Of a stretch of 64,000 nucleotides of DNA, positions 33,229-39,593 are shown one piece after another. Under the pieces are notes generated by a model. It did no database searches. It was not told the origin of the DNA and was given only the letters and a program-made list of their open reading frames with translations. The translations under genes and the position numbers were made by a program. This stretch comes from Bacteroidota bacterium (GTDB taxonomy: Bacteria; Bacteroidota; Bacteroidia; Flavobacteriales; Weeksellaceae). The first letter of the stretch is position 1; the number at the start of each line of letters is the position of its first letter. The DNA is taken from contig JAEWYW010000048.1 of NCBI GenBank assembly GCA_023458535.1, positions 1 through 64,000 on the forward strand, read 5' to 3'.

Positions 33229-33651
33229 CTAAGAAATCATTTTTCTTTTGTCTTTTTCTGAAGGAATGATGCAATGAGGATCAGAAATCGTTTTTCTTCT
33301 TTTTGCTATTTGATCGTAAATTTGATCACCCAAAAATCTGGGAAGGATATTTAACTGCGCTAATAAGGCATACTGAGATCCTAATAGTTTTCCAATTTTT
33401 GTGGCTGCCTGAGATTTAATCATGTAAAATTCATTGGGCTTCCAAAGGTATAATGTGTCGAAGTTTTTCGTATTTAGTCCTCGCTCAGAAAGAAATTTTT
33501 GTCCAAAATTCGACTGCAGGGATGCAAATAAAAATTCATCTTTTACATCTCGCTGCAAAATCCATTGCACCCATTTGTGGCAAAATCCGCAATCGCCATC
33601 ATAGAATATGATATGCTTTTGGAGGTAGGATTCAGGAATTTCAGTTTTCAT
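33229..33651 (-). CDS. DCC-family thiol-disulfide oxidoreductase-like protein (DUF393)
   Basis: A 140-residue protein whose N-terminus 'IIFYDGDCGFCHKWVQWIL' has the diagnostic DxDCxxC motif of DUF393 (Cys21, Cys24). The family is thioredoxin-like and predicted to be redox active; few members have been studied. It follows the haem-binding protein gene by 3 bases on the same strand, so the two redox-type proteins are co-expressed. Confidence 0.9.
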   Translation of the reverse strand: MKTEIPESYLQKHIIFYDGDCGFCHKWVQWILQRDVKDEFLFASLQSNFGQKFLSERGLNTKNFDTLYLWKPNEFYMIKSQAATKIGKLLGSQYALLAQLNILPRFLGDQIYDQIAKRRKTISDPHCIIPSEKDKRKMIS

Positions 33652-33654
33652 TTT

Positions 33655-34122
33655 TTAATTGATAAATGTGTTTGATCGCTCTGTATCCTGCTGTATTTTC
33701 TTAAAATATTGAATGAGCATTGTTTTGTTCTCAGGACTTAGTTTTGCTTCTGGATGGCCTAAAATATAAGATTCCAGTGGCATTTTATCCTGCTCAATCA
33801 TCTCAACAGCTTCCTCCAGTTTGTGAGCTTGTTTTTTAGGCTCATAGGTAGAGAAAGTGGAAAAGTTGAGGTGTTTACGTCCGTCATCAATATGGCTTTT
33901 TAAAAACCAAGCCACCGGCTGCACGTTAGAGTACCACGGATAAACAGTTTCGTTCGAATGACAGTCATAACAAGAAGTTCTAATTACTGTGGCGATATTC
34001 TCGGGTGTATTTTTTATTTTCAAGAAATCCATTCCTTCATTTACGGGTGGATTAGTCTTATCTATTCTAAAAAACTGGATGATAATAAACGCTACTGCTA
34101 ATACTATTAAAACTTTTTTCAT
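33655..34122 (-). CDS. Membrane-anchored haem-binding domain protein (c-type CxxCH)
   Basis: A 155-residue protein with an N-terminal signal-anchor (residues 3-18) and one CxxCH c-type haem motif, C51-YDC54-H55, in 'SCYDCHSNETVYPWYSNVQPVAWFLKSHIDDGRKHLNFSTF'. This is the Haem_bd family common in Bacteroidota. The protein should face the periplasm, where haem is attached. The electron partner is unknown. It is co-transcribed with the DCC protein. Confidence 0.9.
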   Translation of the reverse strand: MKKVLIVLAVAFIIIQFFRIDKTNPPVNEGMDFLKIKNTPENIATVIRTSCYDCHSNETVYPWYSNVQPVAWFLKSHIDDGRKHLNFSTFSTYEPKKQAHKLEEAVEMIEQDKMPLESYILGHPEAKLSPENKTMLIQYFKKIQQDTERSNTFIN

Positions 34123-34213
34123 GCCTAAATTTTGATTGATGTGAAATTAATAAAAAAAACCAAATAATAAAAGATGATTAAAGTAATGTATTATCAACTT
34201 ATTTTCAAATGAT

Positions 34214-34221
34214 TATCTTTG
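34214..34221 (+). promoter_or_regulatory. der -7 box
   Basis: TATCTTTG is a perfect match, 93 bases ahead of the der ATG, leaving an unusually long leader for this genome. Confidence 0.5.
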
Positions 34222-34229
34222 CAAAAAAA

Positions 34230-34304
34230 TTGGGCTCTGAAAGTCGGAGAAACCCATTAATAATCTTATCCTGAAGCAATTTCTTTATTAGCTAAGGATT
34301 ATTA
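34230..34304 (+). other. Two-hairpin leader of der
   Basis: The leader between the -7 box and der can form a first hairpin (TGGG-CTC, 34231-34237, with GAG and CCCA, 34247-34256, separated by a 3-base bulge). A second is TAATAATC (34258-34265) with GATTATTA (34297-34304), extendable by two pairs, with a loop of about 31 bases. The 3' arm ends 10 bases before the ATG. No U-tract follows. A translation control element is possible. Confidence 0.35.
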
Positions 34305-34314
34305 AACATTTTTT

Positions 34315-35625
34315 ATGAGTAATATTGTAGCCATAGTTGGCCGCCCGAATGTAGGTAAATCCACCTTATTTAACCGTTTATTAGAGAGAAGAGAAGCTAT
34401 CGTAGATTCCACAGCAGGGGTTACAAGAGACCGCCATTACGGTAAATCTGACTGGAATGGTGTAGAATTTACAGTCATTGATACTGGTGGGTATGAAGTA
34501 AACAATGAAGAAGTTTTCCAGGAAGAGATTTCTAAGCAAGTACAGTTGGCAATAGATGAAGCAACGTCTATTATTTTTATGCTGAATGTTGAAGAAGGTC
34601 TTACAGAAACAGATCACGAGATTTTCGAAAAATTAAGAAGATCCAATAAACCCACTTATATTGTGGTGAACAAAGTAGATTCTGCAAAAGAAGAACTTGC
34701 TGCTACAGAATTTTATCAGTTGGGGATTGAGAAATATTATACACTTTCTTCCGCAACAGGCTCTGGTACAGGAGATTTATTGGATGATGTAGTGAATGAT
34801 TTCCCTTCTACAGAATACAAAGATCCTTTCGAAGGTCTTCCAAAAATTACCATCGTAGGTCGCCCGAACGTTGGAAAATCTACTTTAACCAACGCACTTT
34901 TGGATAACGATAGAAATATTGTTACCGATATTGCAGGTACTACCCGAGATTCTATTCAAAGTTTGTATAATAAATTCGGACACGAATTTGTGTTGGTGGA
35001 TACTGCGGGAATGAGAAGAAAATCCAAAGTTTCTGAAGATTTAGAGTTTTATTCTGTAATGCGTTCCGTGCGTGCCATAGAAAATTCGGATGTGGTAATT
35101 ATCATGGTGGATGCCACCTTGGGCTGGGAAGCTCAGGACATGAGTATTTTTGGGATTGCACAGAGAAACCGCAAGGGAATTGTAATTTTGGTCAACAAAT
35201 GGGATTTGGTAGAAGACAAAAAAACCAATACCATGAGGGATTTTGAAGCGGCCATTAAACACAAAATCGGTCAGTTTAACGATGTTCCTATTTTGTTTGT
35301 TTCAGCTTTAACCAAGCAGAGGATTCTGAAAGCGGTTGACACCGCAATGGAAGTGTATGAAGACAGAAAGAAAAAAATTAAAACTTCAAAATTAAATGAA
35401 GTAATGCTTCCTATTTTTGAAAATACTCCGCCACCAGCGATTAAAGGGAAATACATTAAGATTAAATATTGTGTTCAGTTGCCAACACCTTCGCCTCAGT
35501 TTGTGTTTTTCTGCAATCTGCCGCAGTACGTAAAAGAGCCGTACAAAAGGTTTACAGAAAATCAGTTAAGAAAAGAATTCGGATTTACGGGAGTTCCTAT
35601 CGAAGTATATTTCCGTCAGAAATAA
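34315..35625 (+). CDS. der: Der (EngA), double-GTPase ribosome assembly factor
   Basis: Der has two tandem GTPase domains and aids maturation of the 50S subunit. The 436-residue protein shows P-loops GRPNVGKST in both halves (residues 8-16 and about 182-190), switch motifs 'DTGGYE' and 'DTAGMRRK', and NKxD motifs 'NKVD' and 'NKWD'. A C-terminal KH-like domain ends 'LRKEFGFTGVPIEVYFRQK'. The length matches the family. It is monocistronic, with a structured leader and a terminator. Confidence 0.97.
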   Translation: MSNIVAIVGRPNVGKSTLFNRLLERREAIVDSTAGVTRDRHYGKSDWNGVEFTVIDTGGYEVNNEEVFQEEISKQVQLAIDEATSIIFMLNVEEGLTETDHEIFEKLRRSNKPTYIVVNKVDSAKEELAATEFYQLGIEKYYTLSSATGSGTGDLLDDVVNDFPSTEYKDPFEGLPKITIVGRPNVGKSTLTNALLDNDRNIVTDIAGTTRDSIQSLYNKFGHEFVLVDTAGMRRKSKVSEDLEFYSVMRSVRAIENSDVVIIMVDATLGWEAQDMSIFGIAQRNRKGIVILVNKWDLVEDKKTNTMRDFEAAIKHKIGQFNDVPILFVSALTKQRILKAVDTAMEVYEDRKKKIKTSKLNEVMLPIFENTPPPAIKGKYIKIKYCVQLPTPSPQFVFFCNLPQYVKEPYKRFTENQLRKEFGFTGVPIEVYFRQK

Positions 35626-35636
35626 CAGTAAAAAAT

Positions 35637-35670
35637 AATGTGATGATTGTATAATGATCACATTTTTATT
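35637..35670 (+). terminator. der terminator
   Basis: Arms AATGTGAT and ATCACATT with a 12-base loop, then a T-rich tract. Confidence 0.7.
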
Positions 35671-35698
35671 TTATCATTAAATTAAATTACCTTTTATC

Positions 35699-36349
35699 AT
35701 GCTAAAAATATTATCAGATGATTTTTCGTTGGTGAATGAGTTGATCAATGAGCTGAGAAATGTTGATGTACAAACCGATAGAATGCGTTTTCGCAGGAAT
35801 ATGGAGCGCATTGGTGAGATTGCTGCTTTTGAAATCAGTAAAAATTTAGAATTCAAAGAGGTTCAAATTACAACTCCTTTGGATACCATTTCATCAAAAG
35901 AAATTGCGGTACAACCCGTTATTACTACGATTTTACGAGCAGGAGTTCCTCTGTTTGAAGGTTTGTTGAATTATTTAGATAAAGCAGACTGCGGTTTTGT
36001 GGCTGCGTACCGTAAACATGACGCCAATGATTATTTTTCCATCAAGCAGGATTATCTCACATGCCCCAACATTGAAGGTCGGCCCTTAATTGTTGCAGAT
36101 CCTATGTTGGCTACGGGAGCCAGTTTAATTGAGGCTTTAAAAGATTTATTAACGCACGGAAACCCCAGTCAGGTTCATATTGTTTCCGCCATCGCATCCA
36201 AGCAGGGCGTAGAGACAATCCAAAAAGCATTTCCTGAAGCTCATCTTTGGATAGGCGTCGTGGATGATAGTTTAACCTCCAAAGGGTACATCACCCCAGG
36301 TTTGGGCGATGCAGGAGATTTGTCTTATGGAGAAAAATTGCAGAGATAG
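35699..36349 (+). CDS. upp: Upp, uracil phosphoribosyltransferase
   Basis: Upp makes UMP from uracil and PRPP in pyrimidine salvage. The 216-residue protein carries the PRPP-binding motif 'LIVADPMLATGASLIEAL' and the uracil-binding C-terminus 'GYITPGLGDAGDLSYG'. The N-terminal 'VDVQTDRMRFRRNMERIGEIAAFEISKNL' is typical. The common Upp ending DAGDR(IV)(FY)GT is DAGDLSYG here, as in other Bacteroidota. Confidence 0.95.
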   Translation: MLKILSDDFSLVNELINELRNVDVQTDRMRFRRNMERIGEIAAFEISKNLEFKEVQITTPLDTISSKEIAVQPVITTILRAGVPLFEGLLNYLDKADCGFVAAYRKHDANDYFSIKQDYLTCPNIEGRPLIVADPMLATGASLIEALKDLLTHGNPSQVHIVSAIASKQGVETIQKAFPEAHLWIGVVDDSLTSKGYITPGLGDAGDLSYGEKLQR

Positions 36350-36368
36350 AATTCAATATTAACAAAAT

Positions 36369-36397
36369 AAAACTTACGGTAATTTGTAAGTTTTTTT
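36369..36397 (+). terminator. upp terminator
   Basis: Arms AAAACTTAC and GTAAGTTTT with an 8-base loop and T tract, running into TACTTTAG (one mismatch to the -7 box). Confidence 0.85.
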
Positions 36398-36420
36398 ACT
36401 TTAGCATAAAATGTTAGGTT

Positions 36421-37218
36421 ATGGAAAATTATTTAGAAATCAATAAAGAGTCTTGGAATGCCAAGGTGGAGCCTCATTTAAAATCTGATTTTTATTTTTT
36501 AGATGAGTTTTTGAAGGGCAGAACATCTTTAAATTCTATTGAAAGAGATTTGTTAGGTGATCTTTTGGGAATGAAAGTTTTGCATCTGCAATGTCACTTC
36601 GGACAAGATAGTATTTCACTCTCACGCTTTGGTGCCGAGGTTACAGGTATTGATTTATCGGATAAAGCTATTGAAGAAGCTAAGAAGTTGGCTGAAATTT
36701 GCGAAACGGATACCAAATTTATCTGCTCAGATGTGTACAGCTTGCCTAATGTCCTCGATGAAAAGTTTGACATTGTTTTTACGAGTTATGGAACCATTGG
36801 TTGGCTGCCAGATCTGGATCGATGGGCTAAAGTTGTTTCACATTTTTTGAAACCTAATGGGAAATTTATTTTCGTTGAATTTCATCCTGTTGTGTGGATG
36901 TTCGATGATGATTTTAAGGAGATTGGTTATAACTATTTCAATACAGGGGCAATAACAGAAACTTTCGAAGGGACTTATGCTGACAGGAAAGCTGATATCA
37001 AACAAGAGTATGTTAATTGGAACCATGGTTTAGGTGAAGTATTGCAGTCGCTATTAACAAATGGCCTACAAATAGACAGTTTTCAAGAATTTGATTACTC
37101 ACCTTATCCGTGTTTTAAAAATGTTAATGAATTTGAAAAAGGGAAATTTAGAATTGCTCACCTCGACAATAAAATCCCGATGGTATATGCATTGCAGGCA
37201 ACAAAAAAGTCAAACTAA
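36421..37218 (+). CDS. Class I SAM-dependent methyltransferase
   Basis: A 265-residue methyltransferase. Motif I is the variant 'VLHLQCHFGQDSISLSRFGAEVTGIDLSDKAIEEA', with Asp at the end of beta-2, followed by 'FDIVFTSYGTIGWLPDLDRWAKVVSHFLKPNGKFIFVEFHP'. The HLQCHFGQD form marks a small-molecule methyltransferase subfamily; the substrate cannot be predicted. It is monocistronic, and its stop codon lies within a long terminator stem. Confidence 0.88.
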   Translation: MENYLEINKESWNAKVEPHLKSDFYFLDEFLKGRTSLNSIERDLLGDLLGMKVLHLQCHFGQDSISLSRFGAEVTGIDLSDKAIEEAKKLAEICETDTKFICSDVYSLPNVLDEKFDIVFTSYGTIGWLPDLDRWAKVVSHFLKPNGKFIFVEFHPVVWMFDDDFKEIGYNYFNTGAITETFEGTYADRKADIKQEYVNWNHGLGEVLQSLLTNGLQIDSFQEFDYSPYPCFKNVNEFEKGKFRIAHLDNKIPMVYALQATKKSN

Positions 37219-37238
37219 ATTTTTAGTTTGACTTTTTT
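37203..37238. terminator. Terminator overlapping the methyltransferase stop
   Basis: A 17-bp perfect stem (37203-37219 with 37222-37238) with a 2-base loop overlaps the last codons and stop (37216-37218). A and T flanks allow use in both directions. Confidence 0.88.
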
Positions 37239-37270
37239 GTTGTTAATATGAATGTTGTTAAAAACTACAC

Positions 37271-37519
37271 TTATTTTGTAGCATTTTCAACTTTAGATTC
37301 TACTTTATTAGCAGTATCTTGAACTTTGTTTTGTACGTTGTTAGCAGTATCTTGAACTTTAGATTTTGCTTCGTTACCCCATTTGTTAAGATTATCTTTT
37401 GCAGTATTAATCTTATCTTTTACAGCTTGCTGCTCTTCTGGAGTAGATTTTTTGTATTTCCAATAAGCAATTGCACCTAAACCTAATAACGCTAATAAAC
37501 CGTTTGTCTTATTTCCCAT
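37271..37519 (-). CDS. YtxH/LEA-like small helical protein with 11-residue repeats
   Basis: An 82-residue protein with a short hydrophobic N-terminus (about residues 7-20, 'GLLALLGLGAIAYWKYKK') and a charged amphipathic tail made of 11-residue repeats: KVQDTANNVQN, KVQDTANKVES and the partial KVENATK. This periodicity is like group 3 LEA proteins and YtxH-type stress proteins, often abundant in desiccation or osmotic stress. The 33-base DNA repeat is nearly exact. A perfect TATTTTTG box (37582-37589) lies 62 bases upstream. Membrane-anchored stress protein is the best guess. Confidence 0.75.
   Translation of the reverse strand: MGNKTNGLLALLGLGAIAYWKYKKSTPEEQQAVKDKINTAKDNLNKWGNEAKSKVQDTANNVQNKVQDTANKVESKVENATK
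37308..37360. repeat. 33-bp coding direct repeat
   Basis: The 20-base sequence TTAGCAGTATCTTGAACTTT is found at 37308-37327 and 37341-37360, 33 bases apart. It encodes the 11-residue repeat of the LEA-like protein and indicates recent internal duplication. Confidence 0.85.
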
Positions 37520-37625
37520 AACGTGAATTTTTTGTTGTTAATATTAATAATTTGTTATGGTGTATGATGTAAAATACATGCCAAAAATAATTTTAAAGTA
37601 TTAAAATTATGTTAAATTATTTTTT

Positions 37626-38468
37626 TTACTCGAAAATTTCAACTTTCTCACCATCATAACTTGCATATACCATTTTAGGGTAAGAATCCTGATGGAAAAT
37701 ATTTCCATCTTTATCAATACCAATCGCACCTGCAAAGCCATCAATTTCTTTTAGTTCCAAAAATGTTTTTTTAAAGGAGTCTTGAATAGACATTCCATCT
37801 GTAACTCTGGTAACAATTTTTGCAGCTGTAGCATTACTTACGATATCTTCACCAACGCCTGTACAACTAACCGCGCAGAATTTATTGGCATAATTACCAG
37901 CAACCGTTGCAGAATCAGAAATTCTACCGGGTATTTCAAAACCTTTGCCACCTGTAGATGTGGCCACGGCAAGTTTTCCATCTTTATCTAACGCCACGCA
38001 ACCTACAGTTCCTCTACCGCTGCCGACTAATTTTTCTTCATATTCCCTTCTTCTTTGCGGAATTTCCGTCGAAAAATTTTGGAAACCATGCTCAGTTGCA
38101 AATATTTTGGCACCTGCGCCTCCTAAAACCCTATCATCAACATTTCTAAGTTCTTTAGCCACAAAAATTGGATTTTTAACATCTTCAATATTTATTACAC
38201 CGCTTAACTTCTGAGTTTCTGCATCCATTATGGCTGCGCTCATCCTGATGACCCCATCACTTTGTATCTGCGAGCCAATTCCAGCGTTGAAGAGTTCATC
38301 ATCCTCCAACAAACTTACGGCATAGGCCACGGTATCGTAAGCAGTGTTGTTTTCTAAATACTGATAAGATTTTTCGATGATATTCTTTAGAGCATTTTGC
38401 TTTGCCAGCTTGGTTTCAGGGCTCTGGTCGCTTTCAGAGAAAAAACCACCGTGTATAATCAATTTCAT
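37626..38468 (-). CDS. iaaA: Isoaspartyl peptidase / L-asparaginase (Ntn hydrolase)
   Basis: This 280-residue plant-type asparaginase is an N-terminal-nucleophile hydrolase that cuts itself before a catalytic Thr and then cleaves beta-aspartyl dipeptides. The nucleophile is Thr154 in 'GSGRGTVGCVALD'. Other family parts are 'NAGIGSQIQSDGVIRMSAAIMD' and 'ATSTGGKGFEIPGRISDS'. Beside cyanophycinase, its natural role is probably splitting beta-Asp-Arg released from cyanophycin. The start at 38468 is chosen because the 19 extra residues of the longer ORF overlap the cphB terminator and are untypical. Confidence 0.92.
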   Translation of the reverse strand: MKLIIHGGFFSESDQSPETKLAKQNALKNIIEKSYQYLENNTAYDTVAYAVSLLEDDELFNAGIGSQIQSDGVIRMSAAIMDAETQKLSGVINIEDVKNPIFVAKELRNVDDRVLGGAGAKIFATEHGFQNFSTEIPQRRREYEEKLVGSGRGTVGCVALDKDGKLAVATSTGGKGFEIPGRISDSATVAGNYANKFCAVSCTGVGEDIVSNATAAKIVTRVTDGMSIQDSFKKTFLELKEIDGFAGAIGIDKDGNIFHQDSYPKMVYASYDGEKVEIFE

Positions 38469-38500
38469 GTTGTAAAAATTTAAAGGAACTAAAATATATA

Positions 38501-38526
38501 AAAAAAAGTGAAGCATCAACTTCACT
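38501..38526 (-). terminator. Terminator between cphB and iaaA
   Basis: On the minus strand arms AGTGAAG and CTTCACT with a 6-base loop are followed by seven T. It separates cphB from iaaA, which may depend on read-through or its own weak promoter (TATATTTT, one mismatch). Confidence 0.75.
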
Positions 38527-38529
38527 CTA

Positions 38530-39417
38530 TTATTTGTCTTGGGGGATTGGATTGTATTGGGAATTGACTATCGTAAGCTCTTTTGTTTTAAGATCATAAT
38601 AATCATTCATCGACATGACATCCACCACCATATGGTCGATAGAAATCGGTTCACCCATATTAATGTTTGTGAGATTGGTATCTTTAATAAATCTGCCGTC
38701 TACCACGATCACCAGTCCAGATCCAATGGCGGTCATTACATCATTATGAATAAACAAACCAGTATCTTCTCCCAAACCTATTCCTAAAGTTCGGGGGTTA
38801 TTGACCACTGCCTGAAATAATCTACCCATTCTTCCTCTTTGTACAAAGTGGGTATCAATGGTTACATTATCAATCAATCCAAGACCTTGAGTCATCTTAA
38901 TTTCACCTTTGAGAAGCGATTCGGAGCTTGAACCTTGGTAAATCATATTTTCTGATGCTGCTGCAGCACCTGCAGAGGTACCGGAATAAATAAATTCGGT
39001 CTCCTGATATTTAATAAGGATGGCATCGTGAAATCGCGTTCCACCCAAAATGGAAGTTAATCGCAATTGATCTCCTCCGGTGAAAATCATTACGTCGGCA
39101 GCATTGGCACGAGCGATAATGGCGTCTGAATTGGCTTCTTCACGGGTGTGGATATCTAAAATATTCACGTTTTTAGCACCTAAATATTCGAATGCTTTTT
39201 TGTACTCAGGACCAACAATATCGGGAATTTGCGAAGCTGTTGTTACCACCTCAATAATGGAATCCTCTTTAAGTCTTGATTCGTTGATGATTTTTCTCAA
39301 GATTCCACGTTCGAAAAAATTGAGGTTTTTTTCAACATTTTGGTCATAATCGGTCTCAGTAAAACTTCCTTTGTCAACTGCTCCGCCAATTATAATTAAT
39401 TTTCCCACTGGTTTCAT
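38530..39417 (-). CDS. cphB: Cyanophycinase
   Basis: Cyanophycinase is a serine exopeptidase that releases beta-Asp-Arg dipeptides from cyanophycin, a nitrogen and carbon store. The 295-residue protein of peptidase family S51 has the nucleophile Ser148 in 'YSGTSAGAAAASENM'. 'IFTGGDQLRL' and 'DTHFVQRGRMGRLFQAVVN' are typical cyanophycinase segments. No signal peptide is seen, so it is intracellular. It is divergent from cphA. The start at 39417 is favoured over 39426 because a perfect TAAATTTG box (39424-39431, minus) would overlap the longer form. Confidence 0.95.
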   Translation of the reverse strand: MKPVGKLIIIGGAVDKGSFTETDYDQNVEKNLNFFERGILRKIINESRLKEDSIIEVVTTASQIPDIVGPEYKKAFEYLGAKNVNILDIHTREEANSDAIIARANAADVMIFTGGDQLRLTSILGGTRFHDAILIKYQETEFIYSGTSAGAAAASENMIYQGSSSESLLKGEIKMTQGLGLIDNVTIDTHFVQRGRMGRLFQAVVNNPRTLGIGLGEDTGLFIHNDVMTAIGSGLVIVVDGRFIKDTNLTNINMGEPISIDHMVVDVMSMNDYYDLKTKELTIVNSQYNPIPQDK

Positions 39418-39423
39418 AGCTTG

Positions 39424-39431
39424 CAAATTTA
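39424..39431 (-). promoter_or_regulatory. cphB -7 box
   Basis: TAAATTTG on the minus strand ends 6 bases before the cphB ATG; a near-leaderless transcript is predicted. No -33 TTG is seen. Confidence 0.4.
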
Positions 39432-39561
39432 AAAAAATAAATAAATGTGAATTTACTATAAATTGCTAAATAGATAATATTTATCTTTCATTATTATAGA
39501 TGAATCCTAAAATTTTTATGCCGTTATCAAAAAAATATTATTAAAATCATGTCTTTTCTAT

Positions 39562-39569
39562 TATCTTTG
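39562..39569 (+). promoter_or_regulatory. cphA -7 box
   Basis: TATCTTTG is a perfect match ending 24 bases before the cphA ATG at 39594. It lies inside the longer ORF that begins at 39549 and so supports the later start. Confidence 0.5.
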
Positions 39570-39593
39570 ATTTTAAGGAAATATAAAACAATT

